Assembly: GCA_937864995.1 (NCBI GenBank) | Contig: CALMDL010000194.1 | Location: 1-6,786 of the forward strand | Direction of reading: 5' to 3' | Length of the DNA: 6,786 bases | DNA from: an uncultured Candidatus Altimarinota bacterium | Lineage (GTDB): Bacteria; Patescibacteriota; Gracilibacteria; BD1-5; UBA6164 | Shown here: one piece after another, positions 1-6,413 of the stretch | Layout of the letters: each line of letters starts with the position of its first letter | Position numbering within the stretch: position 1 is the first letter of the stretch | Notes under the pieces: model-generated | Database searches by the model: none | Told to the model about the DNA's origin: nothing | Seen by the model: only the letters and a program-made list of their open reading frames with translations | Position numbers and translations under genes: made by a program

Positions 1-5
1 AAAGT

Positions 6-42
6 AAACTGACTTAGATTGCACTCTAAGTCAGTTTTTTTA
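6..42 (+). terminator. Rho-independent terminator of an upstream gene
   Basis: A perfect 13-bp stem (positions 6-18 with 25-37) encloses the 6-base loop TTGCAC and runs into a T tract interrupted by one A (about 35-47). The T run favours termination of + strand transcription arriving from before the window. It lies only 18 bases before the ATG at 60, so it separates the surface-protein genes from whatever is upstream. I could not identify a convincing promoter in the short gap that remains. Confidence 0.85.
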
Positions 43-59
43 TTTTTAATTAAATATTT

Positions 60-128
60 ATGAGTAAATTTTTGAAAATATTATTTGTTTTATTTCTTAC
101 ATCTCAAATATCTTTTGCAAATACATAA
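60..128 (+). pseudogene. Signal-peptide fragment cut off by in-frame TAA
   Basis: An ATG at 60 opens 22 codons that read as a textbook Sec signal peptide: a basic start (MSKFLK), a hydrophobic core (ILFVLFLTS) and a cleavage-like end (ISFANT). A TAA at 126-128 then stops it. The frame continues without any other TAA or TAG through codons for SLGSSS into the acidic protein that starts at 147, so the two pieces look like one secreted precursor. In this code TGA means glycine, and TGA to TAA is one G-to-A transition. The next gene has the comparable stretch GTLGSDSM after its signal peptide, with TGA as the first Gly. Alternatives are a consensus or sequencing error, real inactivation in part of the population, or a separate short peptide with translation restarting at 147. 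Confidence 0.6.
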
Positions 129-146
129 AGCTTAGGAAGTAGTTCT

Positions 147-761
147 ATGGACTCATCTTCTCAATCAATATCTTCTGAAGAAGAGGATACTGAAATTGAA
201 ACTCAAGACTTTGGTTCATATGATTATAATTATACTTTTGATTATGATTACGAATCTGATTTCTCTGCTTGGGAAGATTCATTTGAAAATTTTATGTCTG
301 ATTTTGAAACAAATCTAGATTCTCAAATGGAGCAAATGTATGCACAAATAGATAATATGATGGAGTCAATAATGTCACAAGTAGATGCACAATTAGAAGA
401 TACATTTGCAATGGTTGAACAATTAAGTGAAGAATTACCAACAAAAATAGTTGATTTAATGGATACAAGATTAGAAAAATATTTTAATAATCTATCTAAA
501 TATAGTTCAGAAGTTACATTATCTAAATTAGATAAATTAACAAATGCTATTGATAAAGTTGAATCATCATGAAAAGTTAAAGATGAACAAGTATTAGATA
601 TTCTTAATTATATGTGAGGATTAGCTGATATTGAAAAATGAGAAGTTGTAAAAGAAGAGGCTCAAGCTATAATAGATTCTGATAAAGAAATCACAAAAGA
701 TGATTTACAAGATATAAAAAGTCTTTTTGAAGAATTAAATGTATCTGATGTACAAAATTAA
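147..761 (+). CDS. Acidic helical protein, probably exported, TGA=Gly
   Basis: I do not recognise the family. Read with TGA as Gly it is 204 residues; under the standard code it would stop at 570. Residues 1-50 are rich in Ser, Glu, Asp and Tyr (SSEEEDTEIE, DYNYTFDYDY). Residues from about 50 to 125 look like a long amphipathic helix or coiled coil (QMEQMYAQIDNMMESIMSQV and onward). The tail is charged and helical with TGA-coded glycines. No membrane anchor or sorting motif is seen at the C-terminus. In frame upstream, at 60-128, lies a signal peptide separated only by a TAA, so the native product is probably secreted. ATG 147 is the first start after that stop and has AGGAAG at 134-139, 7 bases upstream, unlike most genes here. 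The next exported-protein gene follows after 26 bases, suggesting an operon. A secreted or surface-associated role is inferred only. Confidence 0.8.
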
Positions 762-787
762 ATTTATTTATTAATTATTATAATATT

Positions 788-1246
788 ATGAAAAAAACTA
801 TATTATCAGCAGTTGTTGCTTTATTATTAGTATCAAATACTTATGCTGCTGAGACTGCAATGGAAATGTGAACTTTAGGTTCTGATTCAATGATTTGAAG
901 TGATTCTGCATCTATTCAAGAGAATGGTTCAGTTATGACAAGTGATTCTTCTGTTCAAACAAATAATGTTGTAGCTTGAAGTACACAAGTAACTGATGAA
1001 CAAGTTGTAGCTTGAGATCAAGTTGTTAATTTATGAGCTGAAACTACATTAGCACCACTTAGTGAAGAAGAAGTTGATTTAAATGCTGCTTGATTAGCTT
1101 GAGAAAATGATTCAAATTGAGTAACAATGGGAAATGTAGAAGTTGATAAATTACCAACTACTTGATTAGAAGAAAGTTTTTTAATAATAGTATCATTATT
1201 AATCTCAGGTGCTTTATTATTTAGAAATAAATTTTTAAAAAAATAA
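788..1246 (+). CDS. Short LPXTG-type cell-surface protein
   Basis: This 152-residue protein has the full layout of a sortase substrate. It starts with a Sec signal peptide (MKKTILSAVVALLLVSNTYA, cleavage near residue 20). The mature part is a Ser/Thr/Asp/Glu-rich, low-complexity stretch of about 100 residues. Then comes LPTTG at 122-126, a hydrophobic helix (FLIIVSLLISGALLF) and a basic tail (RNKFLKK). Nine of its 13 glycines are TGA-coded, including G126 of LPTTG; standard-code translation would stop after residue 27. A small internal duplication is visible (GTTGTAGCTTGA at 967-978 and 1006-1017, giving VVAG twice). By family knowledge, sortase cuts between Thr and Gly and links the protein to the envelope. 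No sortase gene is in the window, and the attachment target in this organism is unknown. It probably shares a transcript with the acidic protein upstream and ends at the hairpin that follows. Confidence 0.88.
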
Positions 1247-1248
1247 AA

Positions 1249-1278
1249 AATAACTCCTTATTTGGAGTTATTTTTTTT
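1249..1278. terminator. Bidirectional terminator between convergent genes
   Basis: A 9-bp stem AATAACTCC/GGAGTTATT (1249-1257 with 1264-1272) has loop TTATTT. It is followed by T's to 1278 on the + strand and flanked by A's to 1245 on the other side, so it can stop transcription from both directions. It serves the LPXTG gene (stop at 1244-1246) and the OLD nuclease gene (-), whose TAA stop at 1258-1260 lies in the loop. Confidence 0.85.
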
Positions 1279-2814
1279 ATCAAATTTACTTATTATTTCA
1301 GCAAAAATTCTAAGTAGTTTTTCATCATATCAATCAGTTTGTGTTAACCAAGTAGATAAATTGAATGCAATTGTTGGTTTAGAGTATTTTCTAAAAAATG
1401 CATTAAATATACTTTCATAAGCTGTTGATATTTTTTTTGCGTATTTTAAATTTTCTAGACGAGATTCTAGTTTTTTTAGACTTAATTGATATTTTTCAGG
1501 GTCAAAGTCTTCTCAAAATTCTTCTGCTCTATTATCAATCTCATCTTTTATATATTGTTTTATTGAATCAATTTTATAATAATTTTCAAATTCTCATTCT
1601 AGAACTATCCAATTATATTTTTTGAATTCGTTTTCATAAATATGTCATACTTTATGTACTTTTCTAATAGCTTTTATTATCATATCATGGTCTACATAAA
1701 AATTTTCATCTTTATCTATTAGTGCTATTACATTTTCTTTTCCAAATAATTCACTTGCAAATATATACCATTCGTATAATGCTCATTTTCATCAAACATC
1801 TATTACACTTATATTTTTATAGTTCAAATTAAAATAATTTTCTTCTTCTTCTTTACTTAAATTTTCTTTATTTATTTTTACATATTTTTCCCAAGGAGTA
1901 TTTTCATATATATTTGGGATTGATATTTTTTCAGTTTCTCATTCTACAAGTATTACGTAATCAGAGAAAAATATAGATGCATTTTTAAAAATTAGATTTA
2001 TCATTATTTTATTAAATCTTCATCCAGAATTATCAATTTTTTTTGTTTTTGTTGAACCATTTTCCATTCTAACAAATACTATATCAGATATTTCATATTT
2101 ATTTTTTCTGAAATTTGAAACTAAATCAGTTGAATGTGTAGAATAAAATATTTGACTATTTTCAGATTCTCAAATTTCTTGTAAAAGAGAATCTATCATT
2201 TTTGTAGCATGTGGATGTAAAAAATTTTCTGGTTGATCTATAATAAAAACTGTAAAATCATCATTTTTTCTATCGGAAATACTATATAAATATAATTTTA
2301 ATAAACTTATAAGTAAAGTTGTTTTTTTCTCTCATGATTTATCGTTTAATTCTTTTAATTTGTCTTTAGAATATCTTTCTTCTTTTAGTTTTTTTTCTTT
2401 ATTTTTAAGTATTAAATCTATAAGTTTTAAGTAACCATCTTCTTTATTATCTTTATTTATTTTTCTATCACTAGGTATGTAAATAACGTTCATTTTTTCT
2501 AGTAATTCTTTTGTTTTATCATCATCAAATCTATTTGTTATTATTTCCTTTCAATCAAAAATAGATTCAAGTTTTATGCTTATATCTTTTCATTCATATG
2601 AAATAATAGCTTCTAAACTTAAAGTTTTTTTAGTATTTTTAAAGTCCTTTTCTTTGATTTTTTTTGAATTTATAAGTTTTTCAATAGCTTTTAAAATAAC
2701 AGTCTTTCAACTACTATTTTTTCAAACAAAAACGGTTTTATTTTTTCAAAAACTTATAGTTTCATTTTCTATACTTCTAAAGTTTACAATATGTACACTT
2801 TTGATTTGAATCAT
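1258..2814 (-). CDS. OLD-family nuclease (ATPase plus TOPRIM)
   Basis: This 518-residue protein joins an ABC/RecF-type ATPase to a C-terminal TOPRIM nuclease domain, as in overcoming-lysogenization-defect (OLD) proteins. Visible motifs are: RecF-like start IVNFRSIEN; Walker A GKNSSGKT at 31-38; signature-like SGEKK at 160-164; Walker B FIIDQPENFLHP around D193; H-loop THS with H227; TOPRIM VEGETE at 290-295; DVGGKG at 339-344; DKD at 367-369; and LEGEFENYY at 405-413, the usual late acidic OLD motif. Sixteen of 20 glycines are TGA-coded, including both in Walker A. Position 194 after the Walker B Asp is Gln where many relatives have Glu. No UvrD-like helicase (GajB) is adjacent, so this resembles a stand-alone class 1 OLD rather than Gabija. 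Related proteins act in phage defence or DNA repair; that role here is inference. The gene has its own divergent promoter region and is monocistronic in view. Confidence 0.9.
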
Positions 2815-2842
2815 AAAATTATATTTATTATATATTAATTAA

Positions 2843-2871
2843 ATTTTATCATTAAATGCAATAAAAGTAAA
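2843..2871 (-). promoter_or_regulatory. Candidate promoter for the OLD nuclease gene
   Basis: On the - strand, TTTACT (2871-2866) is followed after 17 bases by TAAAAT (2848-2843), which would place the transcript start about 20 bases before the ATG at 2814. A TATAAT also occurs closer to the ATG. In sequence this AT-rich such matches arise easily, so the assignment is tentative. The 131-bp gap it occupies is the only divergent intergenic region in the window. Confidence 0.35.
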
Positions 2872-2887
2872 AAATAATAGTAATTTA

Positions 2888-2915
2888 TTGGTAAAAATTT
2901 AAAAAATTGTATACT
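2888..2915 (+). promoter_or_regulatory. Candidate promoter for earP
   Basis: TTGGTA (2888-2893), a 16-base spacer and TATACT (2910-2915) form a sigma70-like promoter pointing at earP. Transcription would begin near 2922, giving a leader of about 24 bases. That leader has no Shine-Dalgarno sequence before the ATG at 2946. The G/C positions in both hexamers make this more credible than other A/T-only matches. Confidence 0.45.
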
Positions 2916-2945
2916 TCTAAAAAATACCTTAATTAATGATTATAT

Positions 2946-3956
2946 ATGGTTAAAAAAATTGATTTTTATGTTGATGTTATAGATAACTATTGAGATCTTT
3001 GATTTGCAATAAATTTATTGTTTATTATGTTGAAAAATGATTTAGAATTGGAAGTTAGATTATTTTCAAATGATGAAAAATTATTTAAAAATATGACTCA
3101 AAATAATGATAATACAAAAAGAGTTTTTTATTATGATTTAAGTGAAATTAATTATTTTGAACCTAATAAGTTAATCTTTAATTTTTTTGATAGAAAAATT
3201 GATTTTGATTTTTTAAAATCAAAAAAATATGAAATTAAACTTGTTAATTTTACATATTTCTTGATGCATAAATGAGTTGAAAATTTACATCTTACAAGTT
3301 ATAGTGATAAAAATATAAATATTGTTCATTTTGTACCAAGTTTACTTGAAAATACAGGTTGAATATTGATTAATAAATCAGAAACTAATTATTTAAAAAA
3401 TGATTTTATAGAATATTTAAACAATAAATATAGTTTAAATATTAATTTAAAATTTGATAAAAAATATATATCTATATTTGTATATAAAGATACTTTAAAT
3501 GAATTATTAATTAATTTAAATCAAGATAAAAATATTTATTTTATATTTTGATATCCTGATTTGGATATAAAAAATGATAATATAATCGTTATGCCTTTTA
3601 TAGAATTACAAGATTATAATAATTTTTTGAATATATGTGATATAAATTTTGTAAGAGGGGAAAATAGTCTAATTAGCTCACTTATATGTTGAAAACCAAC
3701 ACTTTGGGATATATATAAAGAAAAAAACAATGCACATATAGAAAAAATATCAGATTTTATAAATTTTTTGGAAAAGTTTGGATTTGAAAAAGATTATTTT
3801 GATTTATTTATATGATTTAATATGAGTAATAAGTTTATATTTTTTGATAAATTTACCAATGATTTTTTAGATTATAACTCTAAATTTCAAACCATATCAA
3901 AATACATAATTAATAATTGCGATGCTTATGAAAAAATAAAAAAAATCCTGAATTAA
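2946..3956 (+). CDS. earP: EF-P arginine rhamnosyltransferase EarP
   Basis: EarP (DUF2331, a GT-B glycosyltransferase) transfers rhamnose from dTDP-L-rhamnose to Arg32 of elongation factor P in the cytoplasm, activating EF-P at polyproline stalls. The 336-residue protein shows the family landmarks: N-terminal FYVDVIDNYGDLGFAINLL, with D13 and D17 at the numbers of the essential Asp residues in Pseudomonas EarP; SIFVYK with F178 and Y180 (compare F191/Y193); and NFVRGENSL with R237/E239, then KPTLWDIYKEKNNAH with Y257. R237, E239 and Y257 keep a constant offset of 34 from R271, E273 and Y291 of the Pseudomonas enzyme as I recall them. It is about 40 residues shorter than proteobacterial EarP, apparently through shortened loops in the middle. 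TGA-coded glycines include G16- and G19-region positions; without recoding the gene breaks into several pieces. It is convergent with efp, which encodes its substrate. It has its own candidate promoter at 2888-2915. No dTDP-rhamnose genes are in view. Confidence 0.9.
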
Positions 3957-3970
3957 TTCAGGATTTTTTT
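3939..3970. terminator. Bidirectional terminator between earP and efp
   Basis: A near-complete palindrome pairs 3939-3952 (A-run, then ATCCTGAA) with 3957-3970 (TTCAGGAT, then T-run) around loop TTAA. It has T tracts on both strands and so can end both convergent genes. The earP stop codon (3954-3956) sits in the loop, and the efp stop (3969-3971) lies at the far end of the stem. Confidence 0.9.
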
Positions 3971-4532
3971 ATTTTGCTCTTTCTTGATATTCACCACTTT
4001 CAGTGTTTATCATTACATATTCTCCAGATTCAACAAATCCAGGAACTTTTATTGCATAACCAGTTTCAAGAATTGCTTCTTTAGTAACTCTACCATCAGC
4101 AGTGTTTCATTTTACACCTGGTTCACATTCAGTAATTAATAATTTAACAGATGCAGGAAGAATAACTCATACAAGTCTTCATTCGTATCTTTGAATATCT
4201 ACAATTAAAGAAGGAGTTATGAAATTAAGAGCATCTCACATATCTTCTTCACTAATTTCAATTTGTTCATATGTTTCTTGATCCATAAAGTAATATACTC
4301 AAGCTGATTCATATAGAAATTCAAATTTTGATCTTTCAAGAATTATATCTTCTAATTTTTCTTCACTATCAAAAACTTTATCTACAGTAGTTCAAGCAAT
4401 TACATTTTTAAATCTAACTTTTATGTTAGTAGCTCATCTACCACCTCTATGAATTTCTTTTTTAAGAGTAAGAAGTAAGTCATTACCTATTTTAATAACT
4501 CAACCACTTTTTAATCACATTGCTGTTATCAT
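3969..4532 (-). CDS. efp: Elongation factor P, Arg32 type
   Basis: EF-P binds between the P and E sites of the ribosome and helps form peptide bonds at consecutive prolines. The 187-residue protein has normal length and the three-domain pattern: an N-terminal KOW-like domain (to about residue 63), an OB domain, and a C-terminal OB domain with the family signature KEAILETGYAIKVPGFVESG and ending GEYQERAK. The modification loop is EIHRGGRGATN, with Arg at position 32. It aligns without gaps from Met1 to Pseudomonas EF-P (KSGRNAA, R32), unlike the Lys34 loop (PGKGQA) of E. coli. This fits the convergent earP gene. G33 next to the modified Arg is TGA-coded, as are G6, G11 and several others. The start at 4532 is chosen because it sets R32; an ATG at 4520 would give R28. 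It has a candidate promoter upstream and may also receive read-through from phr. Confidence 0.96.
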
Positions 4533-4567
4533 AATATTATTTATAATTAATTTTTAAATACGCCACT

Positions 4568-4595
4568 ATTTTATAAAAAAAGTTTATAAAAGCAA
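4568..4595 (-). promoter_or_regulatory. Candidate promoter for efp
   Basis: On the - strand, TTGCTT (4595-4590), 16 bases, then TAAAAT (4573-4568) precede efp and predict a leader of about 29 bases without a Shine-Dalgarno sequence. The same stretch holds an A/T-only 9-bp inverted repeat (4569-4577 with 4583-4591). That repeat lacks a following T run and so is not a convincing terminator for phr. The match is plausible but the base composition makes chance likely. Confidence 0.4.
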
Positions 4596-4605
4596 AAAAT
4601 TTTAA

Positions 4606-5928
4606 CTATATTGTCTTTTTATAGGCAATTCTTGCTAATTTTTGTGCTTCATTATGATTTACAATTATGTCTTTATAAATGAGTAAATTATCTATAGGAT
4701 TGTGAATTCTTTCAGCTTTTTCAAATACTAATTCTTTTATGTACTTTTTTATAAACTTTGCTTCACTATCAAATTTTTGTGATTGTAAGCAAGGATTAAA
4801 TATACGAAGTGGTTTTGGATCAGCTCAAACTGAAGCTGACCATTGCCAGTTTCAAAAATTTACATTTTCATCATAATCAAGTAAATGTTTCTTGAAAAAT
4901 TTTTCTCACCATCTCCAATCTATAAGTAAATCTTTTGTTAGAAAACTTGCAACAATCATACGTGCTCTACCATGCATCCAGTTAGTTTCAACTAATTGTT
5001 TCATAGCTGCATCTACGATAGGATAACCTGTTTCTCAATTACACCATTTTTTAAATAAAATTTCATCATGATTCCAACTTATATGTCTTTTATTTTCTTG
5101 AAATTCTATTTTTTTTGTAAAAGGGAAATAGTAGTCTATATGTTGCCAAAACTCTCTCCAAGCGATTTCGGATATATATGTGTTGCTTATTTCTTTTGCT
5201 ATATTGTATATTTGTCTTACTGAAAATATACCAAATCTTAAATAAGGAGATAATTTTGAAGTTCAGTCTTTATCTAAATCATTTCTATAAGTTTCATAAT
5301 CACTTCTTATATAATTTTCTAGTCTATTTTTTCAAAAATCTATTGTAAAATATGGATGTTTTTTTCAAGGAATTTTTTCATCAAGAAACTTATTTATATC
5401 AAAATCTATTTCTATTTGTTTAAAATTTGTAGGAGTCTCAATCTTATATCATTTTTCACTAAGCTTTTTTTGCCAAAGTTTGTAATATGGAGTAAATACC
5501 TTTCTTTGTTCTATTTCTTCAGGTTCAATAAGTAAAAAATCATTAAAACTTAAAAAATCTATATTATTTTTTAGACAAAAAGTAATTATATTCTCATCTC
5601 TATTTTTTCAGTAAATAGAATATGATTTATTTGTAAAAATAGTATTTATCTCATGTTTAGTGCAAATTTCAGGAATTATTTTTTCAGGATAGTCGTGATA
5701 AATTGTTAATTTTCATCAAATTTTTTTTAATTCTAAATCCAAGTTTAACAAAGCTTCTTTTAAAAAAAGAAACTTTTTGTCTTCTATTCATAAAAATTCT
5801 GGAATTAGGTTTTTATCTAGAATAAAAATTGGTAAGATAGATTCACTGTTATTAATAGCTTCAATTAATCATTTGTTATCAAATGTTCTTAAGTCTTGTC
5901 TAAACCAAAAAATTGATTTTTTATACAT
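4606..5928 (-). CDS. phr: Class I deoxyribodipyrimidine photolyase
   Basis: This flavoprotein uses blue light to split cyclobutane pyrimidine dimers in DNA. The 440 residues follow the family order. The N-terminal Rossmann-like antenna domain begins [14 protein letters not shown]. The FAD domain holds [11 protein letters not shown] at 223-233, WREFWQH at 257-263, [12 protein letters not shown] from 298, [20 protein letters not shown], and [15 protein letters not shown] with W361. The electron-transfer Trp triad of the E. coli enzyme (W306, W359, W382) maps with a constant offset of 21 to W285, W338 and W361, and the flavin-contacting N378 maps to N357. This makes an active CPD photolyase the best call rather than a degenerate cryptochrome. 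Length is slightly under E. coli's 472. Many glycines are TGA-coded, such as in CNGETG and FGNW. The ATG at 5928 is set by an in-frame TAA just upstream. A ybgA-like gene lies upstream, as in E. coli. It ends with TAG. Confidence 0.96.
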
Positions 5929-5984
5929 AATATTTTATAAGGTAATAAACGGGCGAGAGTCTTACCTTTTGCATAATTATTATA
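5921..5984 (-). promoter_or_regulatory. phr promoter, 5' hairpin and overlapping short ORF
   Basis: On the - strand a perfect TATAAT (5984-5979) would start transcription near 5972. Right after it, 7-bp arms AAGGTAA and TTACCTT (5968-5962 with 5945-5939) enclose a 16-base loop containing CTCTCGCCCG, strikingly GC-rich for this window. The same bases encode a possible 17-residue peptide ([17 protein letters not shown], 5974-5921). It uses the locally very rare codons CTC-TCG-CCC and its TAA overlaps the phr ATG by 8 bases. The hairpin could protect the mRNA 5' end or regulate phr, and the peptide could couple translation. Neither is proven, and no known riboswitch or tRNA fits. Confidence 0.4.
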
Positions 5985-5996
5985 ATCTTTTTATTT

Positions 5997-6038
5997 AAAA
6001 AACAAAGTATTTTAATTTTCTAAAATACTTTGTTTTTT
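5997..6038 (-). terminator. Terminator after the ybgA-like gene
   Basis: An 18-bp perfect stem pairs 5997-6014 with 6021-6038 around a 6-base loop, with T-runs at the outer end on both strands. It ends transcription of the ferric-reductase-like/ybgA-like operon before phr. The ybgA stop codon (6014-6012) is inside the stem, so the last codons of the gene form one arm. The weak -35 region expected for phr would overlap this hairpin. Confidence 0.85.
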
Positions 6039-6413
6039 AATATAATTTTTTTTAAATTTCACGCTTAGCTCTTTTATAAAATTAAGTAATATTTTTACAT
6101 TTATTTCGTTGTTTAAATACTGCTTACACAGTTTATCAAAATCATCTTTTTCTAGTTTTGTTAAGTCATTTTTGAAATATCAAAACATATGAGTTATTGC
6201 ATTTACATATTTTCAGTTTGTTATTTCTTCTTTTTTTATATCAAAATATAATTCTATGAATTCTTTCTTTATTATTTCAAAGTTTGTTTTATTGTATTTT
6301 GAAATAATGTTTCAAAGTTTTTTTTGTTTTTCTGGAGAATAAGCCATAAATAAATACTTATTTATGGCTTGAAATTCTATTAAATCATTTATATTTTTGA
6401 AATTTATTTCCAT
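6012..6413 (-). CDS. ybgA: DUF1722 (YbgA-like) protein
   Basis: This 133-residue protein matches the DUF1722/YbgA pattern. Residues 14-34 (FQAINKYLFMAYSP...KLG) correspond to the usual FHxRHKYLLMAHSP...LG. Residues 69-84 (YVNAITHMFGYFKNDL) correspond to the hallmark HVNVLQHLxGYFK. The function is not established; in other bacteria the domain stands alone or is fused to DUF523, the thiouracil desulfurase TudS. Here it is stand-alone and somewhat degenerate: the conserved His/Arg of the first motif are replaced (RH to IN, AH to AY), while H75 of HMFGYF is kept. Gene order supports the call, because ybgA directly precedes phr in E. coli and does so here. Its ATG overlaps the end of the upstream membrane-protein gene by 10 bases, implying translational coupling. 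G34 is one of three TGA-coded glycines (34, 67, 78). The last codons form the terminator stem. The symbol rests on motif and synteny only. Confidence 0.75.

Noticed and set aside
967..1017. Tandem repeat array in the LPXTG gene
   Set aside because: Only a single 12-base duplication (VVAG codons) is present, too little for a repeat domain.
1425..1625. Open frame of 66 codons on the + strand
   Set aside because: It is antisense to the OLD nuclease gene; its hydrophobic product is a by-product of A/T-rich complement codons and it has no start context.
2576..2809. Open frame of 77 codons on the + strand with Phe/Leu-rich product
   Set aside because: It lies antisense to the Walker A end of the OLD gene, whose motifs are unmistakable.
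1258..2814. Gabija GajA
   Set aside because: Gabija needs an adjacent UvrD-like GajB. The neighbours are a surface protein and EarP, so only the broader OLD call is supported.
3018..3551. Two separate short + strand genes (3018-3275 and 3366-3551)
   Set aside because: They are in one frame, split only by TGA codons; read as Gly they are internal parts of EarP.
2946..3956. earP as a pseudogene with several nonsense codons
   Set aside because: All interruptions are TGA, and several fall on conserved glycines such as those in DNYGDLG, so recoding explains them.
4569..4591. Terminator between phr and efp
   Set aside because: The 9-bp inverted repeat is A/T only and has no T run after it on the - strand; promoter elements explain the site as well.
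5777..5998. Open frame of 73 codons on the + strand across the phr start
   Set aside because: It is antisense to the photolyase N-terminus and leader, with no recognisable features.
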